Shown here: positions 33,681 to 48,700 of the stretch, one piece after another
Numbering within the stretch: position 1 is the stretch's first letter
How the letters are laid out: every line of letters begins with the position of its first letter
DNA from: Thoreauomyces humboldtii
Taxonomy: Eukaryota; Chytridiomycota; Chytridiomycetes; Spizellomycetales; Powellomycetaceae
DNA length: 51,260 bases
NCBI GenBank assembly: GCA_027596035.1
Contig: JADGJA010000065.1
Location: 1-51,260 of the forward strand
Reading direction: 5' to 3'
Position numbers and translations under genes: made by a program
The notes under the pieces: generated by a model
What the model saw: only the letters and a program-made list of their open reading frames with translations
What the model was told of the DNA's origin: nothing
Databases searched by the model: none

Positions 33681-35177
33681 ATGGAGTTCTGGTCGATCGT
33701 GCTTTCCGTAGTGCGACTAGTCTTTGCGTTATCGCCTTCCTACATACATCCCGACGAGCACTTTCAGGGCCCAGAGATCGTAGCGGCAGATGTCTTCTCT
33801 TGGACGACCGTCCGCAGCTGGGAGTTCACTTCCAAAGACCCCATGCGAAGCTACACTCCCTTGCTCATAACGATGGCGGCTCCTATGCTTGTCCTGCAAT
33901 CAATGGGGCTGGGAAGCCCTAGGACAGTTTATCACGTTCTGAGGCTGTTGTTCTGTGCCGCCACAGCGCTCGGTGGTGAGTGACTCCTAACTTGCGCTCA
34001 ACCGACATGCAACCTGTCGCTGAGCAGAGATCTTGGCAACATAGAGACGTGGGCGATAAGGCAGCTTATCTCAAAGAGGGATCGAAAGCTGGCTCTCCTT
34101 CTCATCGCCAGTTCGTACGTCACCTGGACGTATCAGAGTCACACATTCTCCAACTCCATCGAGACCCTATTGGTGCTTCAGGCACTTGTGTACATCAAAC
34201 GCATCGTGGATGACAGGAGCGACACTGCTTGCTGTCTTCTCGGAGTCGTGTCTGTCCTCGGTATCTTCACTAGGATCACATTTCCGGGTTTCCTTATTTT
34301 ACCAGCTCTCCCCTTGATGAGGGCCATGGCTTCTCGTCCATCTCAGCTGATACGGGTTGCGCTGCCCGCTCTCGTCACTGCCGCCCTATGCATTGCAATC
34401 GACACGTGGTTCTACGGCGGTGCCCACATGACTGTCACGCCGTGGAACAACTTCAAGTACAACGCGGACCCCGCCAACCTCGCCCTTCACGGCACTCATC
34501 CGAGGTGGACCCACATGCTCGTCAATCTGCCCGCTCTGATCGGACCGGGGATCCTCATGATCAGGCCACGACCATTGTTTCCTGCTGCTGCATCGGGGAT
34601 CCTGGCGCTGTCGCTGTTTTCACATCAGGAAGCGCGGTTCCTGATGCCGGCCGTGGTCCTCCTCCTCTCCTGCGTCAGTCTGCCGAGGCACAGGACGGCC
34701 AGGAGATGGTGGTGGGGATCGTGGATCATCTTCAACTGCCTTGCCGGTGTGATCATGGGCGTGTACCATCAAGGTGGCGTGGTTCCAGCTTCCCTTTACG
34801 TCGGTTCACTACGACCGGACAGGGTGATTTGGTGGAAGACTTACCAGCCTCCAACGTACCTCCTCGCCACCAACACCGTCGAGACGATCGACCTGAAGGG
34901 TGCACCTCTGGAGCTGTTGGAAAAAGTTATATCCAATTTGCCTTGTGGGAAAACCGTCCTAGTGGCGCCCTGGAGCGCCGTCGAGCTGGACGCGTTCAAG
35001 GAAAGAACCGGAAGTTGGGGACTACGGGAGCAGTGGAGATGGACCTCACATTTAAACCTCGATGATCTAGATTTTGAAGAGGAGGGGCCCATCGGCACAT
35101 GGAAGCGGGTGATCGGACGACGCGGCCTCGTAGTCTGGAAAATTGCAAGAGAAGCTTGCAACGTCCGTCCCCCTTAA
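33681..35177 (+). CDS. SMP3: GPI mannosyltransferase 4 (SMP3/PIGZ)
   Basis: Exons 33681-33975 and 34045-35177 give about 475 residues. Smp3 adds the fourth mannose to the GPI anchor precursor in the ER lumen, a step needed in fungi. The first lumenal loop has the GT22 signature in the form YIHPDEHFQGPEIVA, followed by SWEFTSKDPMRSY. Multiple hydrophobic helices follow (LALLLIASSYVTW, GVVSVLGIFTRITFPGFLIL and others). SNSIETLLVLQALV, TPWNNFKYNADPANLALHG and SHQEARFLMPAVVLLL fit the Smp3/PIG-B/Alg9 superfamily, and HPDEHFQ points to Smp3 rather than PIG-B. The 69-bp intron was placed with donor GTGAGT and acceptor ACATAG, which restores GETWAIRQL. An alternative 48-bp intron (33980-34027) is also in phase but less usual. 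It is divergent from the hydrolase. Confidence 0.88.
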
Positions 35178-35278
35178 CGGAGCCGGACGCAGCGAATAAA
35201 CGTGGCTACGCGAGTTGCGGGCTCTTGTTCGAGCTCCACGAGCACTCTCTATGTGGTAGTTCGAAGTACAACCAGGCC

Positions 35279-36403
<1,125 letters not shown>

Positions 36404-36721
36404 CTGTGCTACGTGGGAATGAAAGGACCGATATGTGAAAGCTACGGGATAGACCAGCCGGCAGTTGCGATTCCCTTGAGAGTCTTTGGGAGGTTGAGCG
36501 GCCTTGTCAGGTTGTCATCCCGCCAACCCAAAGGAGCGGGGCGCCGCCTCCCCGGGAAAGATGGAGGTGAGGTTAGGGTTCTTTGCTCCCTTCTCCATCG
36601 TTAGCGCGTCCCACCAAAAGCGCGTCGACTGCGCTGTCCCTCACCCCTAGTCGCTCGTCCGGCAGCAGCCAATACTTCTGACGGTGCGTCCCGCATCTTT
36701 GTAACGAGCGGCACCCTCATC
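36404..36721. other. Divergent promoter region of SEC4/RAB8 and DNAH2
   Basis: This 318-bp stretch lies between two outward-reading start codons and so must hold both promoters and leaders. I see no strong palindrome, TATA-like box or repeat. A possible RFX-type ciliary box was not evident by eye, but a motif scan was not possible. Confidence 0.5.
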
Positions 36722-39700
36722 ATGGCCGACCCAACTCCGCCTTCCAAGGCTTCTGCAGCTGCGTCTGCAGCATCTTCGAGAGTCGGCTCGGCTGCTCGCC
36801 GGAAGAGCCTGAAATCCAAGGCAAAAGCCGACACACCCAGCGGTCTTTCCAGCGAAGCAAAAAGCAATGCCGCTCTGGCAAAGTCCACCTCGCAAGCAAA
36901 TACGTTACCCGAATCAGATCCTTCCGCTATCATCCCCGGCGAAGCAGCTGTACCGCCTCCCGAAGTAACCTCTATTCTAACAGAACCTGAATCGGATGTC
37001 TTGCCGCCAGCAGCGGAAGACTCTGTCGGAACGTCTGCGGTCCTCCTGGGACGTTTCCGAAAGCTTCTGACGCTTGTCGGTTACTCAGATGACATGTGGA
37101 CAGATGAGCACACCAACACCGTGTCATCGTTCCTTCACGAGCAAGGCACGCGGAAGCTCCTGGTCTTCATGGACCCTCAAACGAGTCCCCCAGTTCTCAA
37201 AATGCAATCAGTGCTACCCACCCAGGAGCTTCCTGAGCTCATGTACTTCATCCGGACATCCAAAGGCGCTGACGAGCCTATAACGGATGCAAACTTCGAA
37301 ACGAAGGTTCAATACGGAACGGTTAGCGGCCCCGCGATGGACAGCCTTCTTCGCGTCATGCAAGGCGTCTACGCCCCGATGTTCGTCGATAATAAGCGCT
37401 GGCCCGAAAGCGCACGAAAAGAGTTCAGCAATCAGCTGCACAAGTTCATGGCTCTGCTCACAGACACGGCTTTCCAAATGAAAGGGCACACAGTCTTGTA
37501 CGTGCCAAGAGAAGACCTCGGCAATCCTGATGCTTGCGCGAAAGCCAAGGACGTCGTGCAAAGACTCGAATCACTGGTGGTTCACTGGACACGGCAGATC
37601 AAAGACGTCGTCAACAACCAGCATGCCTCCGAAACTACCGAAAACTCCGGACCCATCGAAGAAATTCAGTTCTGGCGGAGTCGATGTGAGGATCTGTCTG
37701 GAATCAGCGTCCAGCTAAATCGTGCGGACGTACAGCAGATTTTGACCATCCTTGACATGGCCAAGTCATCTTATCTTGAACAGTTCGTTCGTCTGGCAAA
37801 TCTTATTCAGGAAGGGACCACACAGGCCCAGGAGAACCTCAAGTTTCTGTCCACTTTGACAGATCCTTGCGAGATCCTTGCGAACACAGAGCCGAAGGAC
37901 ATCCCAGCGATCCTCCCTCGACTCCTCATCTGCATTCGCATTATCTGGGCGAATTCAAACTACTACAACACAAAGGAGCGGCTGACTAGCTTGCTCCGGA
38001 AGGTCAGCAACGAGATCATTCGACGGTGTTGCGCGAAAATTTCCTTGGAGGGGATCTTCCACGGCGACGTTCAAATGAGCATGACAAGCCTGCAGGAGAG
38101 CATTAACTGTGGCGAGTCTTGGAAAACAATTTACAGACGAACGTGTCATCACATTGCCAAATTTGCGAATGGCCGATGGGACTTTGACGAGAGCAGTATC
38201 TTTGCTCAGATCGACGCTTTCGTTCAGCGCTGTCGCGACCTACTCGAAGTCTGTGAGGGGCAGATTCAGTTTGCCCGCAAGCTCAATGGAGGAGAGAAGG
38301 CTACGATACCGTTCTTCGGAGGGTCCAAGGGCTTGGAGATTGGCAAAAGGTACCTGAGCATTTTTATATGAATTAGCTCGAATCTTGAACTAACTTCTTG
38401 CTAGTCTGGAAGACATTGAGCAGGCATTCGAGAAGCAGCTTGCCACTCTTTGGGGTATCCGAAAGTATATATTAGACGTCAAAGCCACCCGATGGCACGA
38501 CGACTACAACAACTTCAAGCAGGGAATCAAAGATCTGGAGGTGATGATGCAGAACACCATTACTTCGGCTTTCGAAGGTGCCACTACCGTCGAAACGAGT
38601 GTCGAGCTTCTCGAGATCTTCCATCACCTTGCTAAACGCGAGGCTATCAAGAGAACGGTAGAGAAGAAGACGGCAGACATATACACTCTCTTCCTTCAGG
38701 AGCTCAATGCCGTCAAGGCAGAGTTTGAAATCCACCGAAAAAATCCAGAAATTCTGCGATCACATCCTGACGAATCTGGCTCGGCCTACTGGGCACGGTC
38801 ACTACTTCGCAGGATAACATACTCGATGAGCATTCTGCAAAATGCATACTACTTGCCTCACACTCTCTTGTCCGACGAGGCAAAGAGTCAGTATGAACCT
38901 CTCGTCGGAGCTCTCGAAGACTACGTTTCTCGTACCCACGCCGAATGGGTTGCGAGCTTACAAACAGACCTTAGCGGGCGACTGGAAAACACTCTCATGG
39001 CTCGCCGTGGCCAGGGATTGCTCGAAATGAAGTTCGACAAGCAGCTTCTTCGCTTGTTCGCCGAGATCACCTACTGGCAGAAGCTCAAAATGGATGTTCC
39101 CTTTGCCATCCAGGAGATCTACAGCAAGCGCGAGGAACTCCGCATCTTGCGAGAAAACGTATTGCTCGTGGTCAGAGACTACAACAGCATTATGGAGACG
39201 CTGTCACCGGAAGAGCACCTACTCTTCCGGGAGCGCATTCGCTTCCTGGATCGTAAGATCAACCCCGGACTTCTCAATCTCACCTGGGCTTCAAAAGGCA
39301 TCACCGACTATTTCGTCAAAGAGTGCAGGAGACATTCACAAGACGTCCAGAAGACCGTCTCAGACTTTACAGAGTCTAACACCAGGCTCAGACGTAACTG
39401 CAAGCTCATCGCCGAGTCCCTCCTCTGGAACATGGAAAGCAAGAAGATCTATGAGCTCGGTGACTTCGAAAAGGCTCAGGATCGGTATCGTAATATCATC
39501 CGCGAGAAGCTCATCGCCGTTCACGAGAATATCCGAAACACTCTGCACACCACGTACGAGGTTTTCCGTAATGACGGGAAAGAAGTCTACGGGCACTGGG
39601 TTCGCTACATCGAGAAGATCGATGGCATGGTGGAGGAGGCGCTGAGGACGTCTGTGAAACGATCTCTTCAGGAAATTAACAAAGCGATCAACGGAGAAGG

Positions 39701-42700
39701 GGGTAAAAGTCGCGATGGCGGAGCCGAAGTACAACCTCTCTTTAAGGTGAACATCACATTGGAGAACCAAAGGGTGGAATTCAATCCTACCCTGAGCAAC
39801 CTCGAAGAGACGGTCAACAAGGTCGCACGTGAGATGATCTCAACTTTGGAGGTCGTACCTCGCCTCGGAGAACTTGTCGGTTCCGACTCTGCGCTTCCCA
39901 AGGCACGGTTCTACGATATCATTGCAAACGAAGACGATATCCTGAAGATTTTTGTCAGCATTCAGAATGGCATGACTAACAACGCCGTGAAGTGTCAGCA
40001 ATATCTGCGAACGTGGGATTCGTACCGAGAGATCTGGGAAATCAACAAAGACGCGTTCATCAGACGATACGCTAAGCTCAAGCCAGCTCTCTCCACTTTC
40101 GATGCAGACATCAATCGATACAACGAAGTGGCCAATAACACTCAGAAGGAGGAAACTCTTACCAATATCAACTTCGCGCGGCTCGACTGCTCGCTACTGA
40201 AGCACGCGCTTGTCAGCCACTGCAACGCATGGCAGAACAAGCTTACAACTTTACTTAACAACAACGCCAGCACAGAGCTCAGCAATCTGCATAAAATGTT
40301 CGCGGAGAAGTCGGACAAGTTGCGATCACCACCGAAGAACCTGGAGCAGCTGGGAGAGAGTCTCAGTCTTCTTCAGCAGCTGCAAACCAATATCCCGTCG
40401 ATCGAGGCTCAGTTCCGTCCAATTCACGAGCAGTACGAGATCCTAGAAAAGTACGAGGTGCAGATCAAGGACGACGAGAAGGCGTTGCTCGAGACACTCC
40501 CGGTCAAGTGGCAGATGTTCCAGCAAGCTATCCTTGAGGGCGAAAAGCTCCTGCAGGACTCCAAAGCCAAGTTCAAGTCGGACCTTCTGTCCTCCGTGGA
40601 CGATTTCGCGAAGACTACCGCTGCCATTCGCGAAGAGTTCATGGCAAAGGGCCCGTTCCAAGCCAGCTTTGGAGTGGATAAGGCGTTAAAGTCCGTGAAC
40701 GAGTACCGGAACACAGTTCAAGGAGCCGTTAACAACGAAAGGTCCCTGAAAAAGGGTCTGGCTGTTTTTCAGCTGGAGCAACCCCCGTCCAAGGATGTTG
40801 AAGCCATGCACAACTCGCTCGAGCTCCTGGGACAGATCTGGCAGCTCTACCAGGAGTGGACGAGCGTTTACGAAAAGTGGCGCACGCGTCCGTTTCTCTC
40901 GCTTGATTCGGCCGAGATCGACGAGAACGTGCAGGGATTCCTGAAGAAGCTGAACAAGATGGGCAAGGAGATGAAGGAGTGGGACGTCTTCACCAACCTG
41001 CGCGACCGGGTGCAACACACTCGCCGGACCATTCCTCTCTTCCAGGACATGAAGAACCCGGCACTGCGAGAACGACATTGGGCTGAGCTTATGGAGGAGG
41101 TTGGCAAAACATTCGATCCCTCCGGCAACGACTTCACGCTCGAAAAGATCCTCGAAATGGGTCTCGATCAATACGCCGAGTCGATCGCGAACCTTTCCGC
41201 GGCGGCAACAAAGGAGCTGTCTATCGAACAAGGCCTGCAGACCATCACTGAGGCTTGGAACCAGCTCGACCTCGACATCATCCCTTACAAAGAGGAGCGT
41301 GGCTACTCAAGACTTCGGAGCACCGACTCCGTGTTTGAGCTATTGGAAGACAATCAGGTCACTCTATCGTCCATGAAGGCGTCTAAGTTCTTTGTTGCCT
41401 TCGAGAGTCAAGTTGATCACTGGGAGAGGACACTTTCCCGAGTGATGGAGGTCGTAGAACTGCTTCTGCAAGTCCAACGGCAGTGGATGTACCTCGAAAA
41501 CATCTTCGTCGGAGCCGAGGACATCCGAAAGCAGCTCCCGAAAGAGTCCGCGGTGTTTGACGGCGTAAACAACACGTGGAAGGGTATCATGATCCGCATG
41601 ATCGAGGACAAGAACGTCCTAAAAGCTACACACCAGCCAGAACTCCTCGAAACTCTTGGTGATATGAACACCAAGCTGGAGAAGATCCAGAAATCTCTTG
41701 ACATGTACCTAGAAACAAAGCGTCAAGCCTTCCCGAGATTCTACTTCCTATCTAACGATGATCTGCTCGAAATTCTGGGTCAAGCGAAGGATCCCAATGC
41801 TGTGCAGCCGCATCTGAAGAAGTGCTTCGACGGTATCAACAAGTTGGAGCTTGTCATCGTGGGAACAGATACTCGCAGACACACAGAAGCGGTGGGTATG
41901 CACTCTGGGGACGGAGAGTATGTTCCGTTCAGTGGACCCGTAGCACTGGAAGGTAACGAATGCGTTTTAAAAGAAATTATACCGGCTGATACTAATGTGA
42001 CTTATTGCTCATAAAGGCCCGGTGGAAGGGTGGCTGACCGATGTTGAAAGCGCGATGCGCGTGACGTTGCGTCGCCTGCTGATGGGCACCTTGATGGCTA
42101 TGAAGAAGGCCAAGATGGACAAATGGCTCAAGGACTGGCCCGGTCAGTTGCTCATTACCGCTGGTCTCATGACTTGGACCATGGACTGCACCAAAGCGCT
42201 ACAAGACATCGAGAAGGGTGATAAGCATGCGATGCGGGACCAGAAAAAGAGGCAGATCATCCGGCTGAAGAAGCTTGCCGATCTGGTCAAAATGCCGCTG
42301 AACAAAGTTGAACGCAAGAAGCTAATTGCCCTCATTACAATCGAGGTGCATTCCCGTGATGTAATCGACAAAATGATCAAGACAAACGTTAGTGATGTGA
42401 ACGCGTTTGATTGGCTTAGCCAGATGCGATTCTACTGGGAGAAAGAAGCAAAGGACGACGAAGATTGTTTCATTCGTCAGATCAATACTCAGTTCCGTTA
42501 TGGTTATGAATACCTCGGAAACTCCGGCAGATTGGTCATCACCCCTTTGACCGATCGATGCTACATGACACTTACCACTGCCCTCCATCTGCATCGTGGA
42601 GGAAGTCCACAGGGACCCGCTGGAACCGGAAAGACGGAAACTGTCAAAGATTTGGGAAAGAGTCTCGGAAAGTATGTGATTGTGCAGAACTGCTCCGAAG

Positions 42701-45700
42701 ATATGGACTACAAATCCATTGGCCGCATGTTTTCCGGACTGTCTCAGACCGGAGCTTGGGGCTGTTTCGACGAATTCAACCGAATCAATATCGAGGTTCT
42801 CAGTGTCGTTGCGCTGCAAATCTCTTGCATTCTGTCTGCGATTGCGCGCAATGCAAAGACCTTTGTATTTGAAGGTCAGGAAATTCGGTTGAACACTGCA
42901 TGCGGCATCTTCATCACTATGAACCCCGGCTACGCTGGTCGTACCGAGCTTCCCGATAACTTGAAATCACTGTTCCGTCCAGTTTCCATGATGGTACCTG
43001 ACAGCGGTCTGATCGCCGAGATCATGCTATTCGCAGAAGGCTTTTCCAACACTCGCGTGCTTTCAAAGAAAGTCGACACGCTGTACAAGCTGTCGATCCA
43101 GCAGCTTTCCAAGCAAGACCATTACGATTTCGGTCTGCGGGCCATGACCTCAGCATTGCGAGGTGCCGGCACTCGAAAGCGAGAGGACATGAGCGTGGCG
43201 GATGATGTTGTTGTGTATCTCTCGATGAGAGACAACAACGTCCCCAAACTGACCGCTTGGGATGTTCCGCTTTTCATGGGAATTCTTTCTGACCTCTTCC
43301 CAGGAGTGGAAGCACCGGTCGTTGACTATACCGAGTTCCGAACCTGCCTGCTGGAAGAGATGAAGGCTAGGAATCTGCAGCCTTTGGAAACCATCATAAC
43401 TAAGGTCATCCAGTTGTACGAGACGAAGCTCACACGTCACGGAGTCATGATCGTGGGTTCGACCGGAAGCGGCAAGTCCACCGTGTGGAAGCTGCTGCAG
43501 GCCACAAGCACCAAGCTTTTCAAAATGAATCCGGAGAAGTACAACGTCGTGAAGACCTTCCCTTTGAACCCGAAAGCTCTGAGCCTTGGCGAGCTTTATG
43601 GCGAGAACAATATCAGTACAAACGAGTGGACGGACGGTGTTCTGTCTAGCATTATGCGCATATCCTGCAGTGATGAGAAGCCTGAACTGAAATGGCTTAT
43701 TTTGGATGGACCTGTTGATACGCTATGGATTGAGTCGATGAATACTCTTCTCGATGATAATAAGGTGTTGACTCTTATCAATGGAGAGCGTATCGCCCTG
43801 GTGGAACAAGTATCATTACTATTCGAGGTCGATGATCTATCGACTGCCTCACCCGCCACGGTCAGTCGTGCTGGAATGATCTATATGGACTACGAGGATC
43901 TGAGCTGGCGCCCGTTCGTGGAGTCCTGGATGCAAGAGCGTGCAGAAAAGGAATCTCTTGAAATTCTTCGACGCCTGGTTGACAAGTACGTACCTCAAAC
44001 GCTTGAGTTCCGCAAAAACTGTGAGGAGCTAGTACGCGTTCCCGAAATTTGCGCCATTCGTTCTCTCTGCACCTTATTTGACTCGGTCACCACGGTTGAA
44101 AATGGGGTGGATGTTAAGGACCTAGACTCATACAGCCGTATGATTGAGCTGTGGTTCCTATTTTCTGTCATCTGGGCGCTCGGTGGATCCCTTACCGATG
44201 ATAGTCGGAAGCGATTCGATATGTTCCTGCGTGAGATCGAGGGCCAGTTCCCCAGCAAGGACACCGTGTACGAGTACTACGTAGACAAGCAGAACAAGGC
44301 ATGGGCACCATGGGAGGACAAACTGCCTAGCGGGTGGCGATACTCCCCTACCACACCCTTTTACAAGATCTTTGTGCCCACTGTCGACACCATCCGGAAC
44401 GAGTTCATTGTCAAATCGCTCATCAGCAAGAAGAGCCCCGTCCTTATGGTCGGAGAAGTAGGAACGGGAAAGACGTCACTACTCCAGAATGTCTTGTTCA
44501 ATCAAGAGACGAGCAATGTCCTTCTCGTCAATCTTTCGGCCCGAACCTCCTCCATTGGACTGCAGACCATTGTGGAAAGCAAGCTAGAAAAGCGAACGAA
44601 GAACACGTTCGTTCCTATCGGTGGAAAGCATCTTATTGCGTTCATTGACGACTTCAACATGCCCATGAAGGACACTTTCGGCTCACAGCCGCCGTTAGAG
44701 TTCCTCCGGCAGTGGATGGATTATGGCTTCTGTTATGATCGCCAAAAGCAGACGCCCAAGTACATGAACGACGTCCTGCTGCTCGCCGCTATGGGACCTC
44801 CCGGCGGTGGTCGTAACGTGCTCAGCCCGCGAGTTCAGTCGCGATTTAACGTGGTGAATATGACCTTCCCTACCGAATCCTCCATCAAACGAATTTTCGG
44901 AACAATCATCAACCAGAAGCTGCAAGACTTCGAAGAAGAAGTCAAGCCTTTAGGAGATATTATCACGCAAGCTACCACTGAGATCTACCATACCATCGTC
45001 GGTCACCTGCTGCCGACCCCGGCCAAGATTCACTACCTGTTCAACTTGCGAGACATTTCCCGAGTCTTCCAAGGTTTGCTGCGTGCCAATCGCGAGTTTT
45101 ACGATTCCAGAGAGTCCGTAGAAAAACTCTGGGTTCACGAGGTCTTCCGTGTCTTCCACGACCGCCTGGTTGACAAAGAGGACCGCAGCTACTTCAGCAA
45201 ACTTGTGGATGACAAACTGGTTGCTCACTTCTCTACCAGCATCAAGCAGTTGTGCCCCGAAAAGCGAGTTCCCATTTTCGTTGATTTCATGCGCGATCCT
45301 GGGACGGATCCTATTTACGAAGAAGTGCCTCAGATCGAGAAGTTGAAGCAGTTCATGGAAGAAAAGCTGGCAGAGTACAACCAGGAACCTGGCTTCGTCC
45401 AAGCAGACCTCGTGCTCTTCCGGGACGCGATAGAGCATATCTGTCGGATCACTCGTATTCTCCGACAGCCAGCAGGAAATGTCCTGCTCATCGGAGTGGG
45501 TGGAAGCGGACGACAGTCATTGGCACGTCTCGCTGCCTTCACTGTGGAGACTACAGTTTTCCAGATCAAGATCTCGAAGTACTACCGGCATGCAGACTTT
45601 CGGGAAGACTTGAAGACTATCTATCGAATGGCCGGCGTAGATGGCAAGCCTACAGCATTCCTCATTACCGACCAGCAGATCATCTCTGACATGTTCTTGG

Positions 45701-48700
45701 AGGACTTGAGTAACATGTTAAGCAGCGGCGAGGTAAGGTTTAGCGTGCATCTGGGGAGGTTTACCTTTACTAATCGTTGCGTTTCAGGTCCCCAATCTGT
45801 TCACACCAGAGGAGCTTACGGACATTAGAGGGTCGTTGCAAACTATCGCGAAAGGAGAGCGGAACCTCGACAGCCCGGAGGCCGCATACACTTGGTTTAT
45901 CGAACGTGTGCGCAACAATCTACACGTCATCCTCTGCATGAGCCCCGTCGGTGACCCCTTCCGAAACAGACTACGCATGTTCCCCGCCTTGATCAACTGC
46001 ACTACCATCGACTGGTTTTCCGAATGGCCAGAAGACGCACTGCTTGAAGTTGGTACCAAGTACCTTGAAGGCACAGATGTGGGCGGTGACAACGTGCGAA
46101 AGGCAGTGTCACAGGTGTTCGTATCGGTGCACACCTCCGTCGTCGAAACTTCTGCCAAGATGATCTCTGAACTCAAACGATACAACTATGTTACACCCAT
46201 CAATTACCTTGAGCTGGTAACGGGTTACTTAGAGCTTCTACAAGAAAAGCGAAAATCCATCGGTGAAGCCGCGGCCAAGCTGCGAAACGGTCTAAGCAAA
46301 CTTGACGACACTCGTGTCAACGTCCAAAAGATTTCCGTCGAGCTGGAGGAGTCAAAGAAGCAAGTGGCCCTTTACCAGAAGCAATGCGAGGACTATCTGG
46401 TTGTTATCGTGCAGCAGAAGCGAGAAGCCGACGAACAAGCCAAGAGCGTCGCAGCAAAGGCTGAAAAGCTAGAAGCCGAAGAGGAGGAAGTGCGCGGAGT
46501 GGCTGATGCAGCCCAGGCGGATCTTGATCTCGCGCTTCCTGCTTTGAACGCGGCTATGAAGGCTCTCGAGGGACTAAACAAGAAGGACCTGAACGAGATC
46601 AGGTCATATGGCAAACCACCCCCGCTGGTAGAGAAGGTCATGGAAGCCGTCATGGTGCTCAAAAAGTCAGAACCCACCTGGGACGAGGCCAAACGACAGC
46701 TTGGAAACCCGTACTTCATTAAGCAACTCATGGGATTCGACAAGGACAATATCTCTGATAAGATCCTCAAAAGAGTATCGCAATATTGCGCCGACGAGAA
46801 CTTCCAGCCCGACGTCGTGGGCCGTGTGTCCGGAGCCGCCAAGTCACTGTGTATGTGGGTCCGCGCTATGGAGACTTATGGAACCATTTTCCGTCAAGTG
46901 GCGCCTAAGCGCGAGAAACTTCGCGTGGCAACAGAGACCCTTGAAAAGAAGCAGAAATCAATGAGAGAGGCCAAAGCCAAGCTGCAGGAGATCCAGGACA
47001 AATTGATCGAGCTCAAGAACCAGTATGACGATAAGGTCGGCCTGAAGGAAAAGCTTCGACAAGACTCGGAACAAACGGAGCTCAAGCTACAGCGTGCTGA
47101 ACAGCTCGTATCAGGACTAGCAGGCGAGCGGGATCGATGGGAGAATAGTATCAAGAACTATGAGGAGTCCATGACGTATCTGCCAGGAGATTGTCTGCTC
47201 GCTGCTGCATTCCTCTCGTACGCTGGCCCCTTTCCCAGTAACTATCGTCAGCACCTCGTTGGAAAGATCTGGCTGGCTCAGATCAAGGCCCTAGAGATCC
47301 CATTCTCGCCTAGTTTCTCGTTCGATACATTCATCGGCAAGCCGACTGATATTCGCGAATGGAATCTGCAAGGGTTGCCCAGCGACGCATTCTCCGCCGA
47401 GAACGGCATTATCGTGACCCGAGGTCGTCGATGGCCTATCATGGTCGATCCCCAAAGTCAAGCCAACAAATGGATCAAGAACATGGAAGGTGGCAAAGAC
47501 CTGAAGATCATTGACTTGAAACAGTCTGACTTCATGCGGACTCTCGAGAACGCGATCCAGTACGGAAAGCCAGTGATCCTACAAGGCATCCTCGAACTCA
47601 TCGACCCAGCTCTGGATCCAATTCTCAATAAGTCTGTGATCAAGAAGGGTGGCCAGTTGACGATGAAGCTGGGAGAGAAAGAGATTGAGTACAACCCCGA
47701 GTTCCGCTTTTACATTACCACGAAGCTTGCGAACCCACACTATACACCCGAGGTCTTCGCGAAAGCCACGATCGTTAACTTCGCTGTCAAAGAGAAGGGA
47801 TTGGAAGACCAGCTTCTTGGCATCGTGGTCCGTCGCGAGAAGCCGGAACTCGAAGAGCAGAAAAGCACCCTCGTGGTCAACGTGGCCGCAGCGAAACGGA
47901 AACTCGCAGACCTCGAAGACGAAATCCTGCATCTGCTCAGCACCGCCCAAGGCTCCCTGCTGGATGACGAGAAGCTGGTGATGACGCTTCAGTCTTCGAA
48001 GACTACCGCAGAGCAGGTGACACAGCAGCTCATCGTCAGCGAGGAAACCGAAAAGCGGATCGATGCTGCTCGAGAGTGCTACCGACCCTGTGCGCAGCGC
48101 GCATCGATCCTGTACTTCGTTCTCAACGATCTGGCATCCGTGGATCCCATGTATCAGTTTTCGTTGGACGCATACACGGAGCTGTTCGATAAGTCCATCA
48201 GCAAGAGCAAGAAGGCAGAGGACCTCCCCGAGCGGATAGGCAACCTCAACGACTATCACACATACGCGGTGTTCAAAAATACATGCCGGGGTCTCTTCGA
48301 ATCACACAAACTCCTCTTCGCGTTCCAGATGACGATCAAAATCATGGCTGCTGCCGGCAAGCTGGCCAAAGAAGAGTACGACTTCCTTCTACGAGGTGGA
48401 CAGGTCCTGGATCGAGATCTTCAACTTCCCAACCCGTACTCCGAATGGGTCAACGAATCTGCGTGGGATGACATCACCGAACTGGACTCGGTCGGAGCGT
48501 TCTCGGGTCTAGTGAGCTCGCTAGAGCAAAGCGAGCGGGAATGGAAGGCGTGGTTCATGAGTAGCGAACCCGAGGAAATTGCACTTCCCGGAGAATGGGA
48601 GAACAAGCTGAACGATCTTCAACGGATGCTAGTTGTCCGGTCTTTGCGACCTGATCGTCTTATCTTCTGCGCTGGGAAGTTCGTCGTGGCGAACCTTGGG

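Noticed and set aside
33980..34027. 48-bp intron in SMP3
   Set aside because: It is in phase, but the donor is weaker and the size unusual. The 69-bp GTGAGT-ACATAG intron fits better.
42022..45828. Dynein frames as separate or broken genes
   Set aside because: Every break falls on a canonical intron of 55-79 bp that keeps phase and restores conserved dynein sequence.
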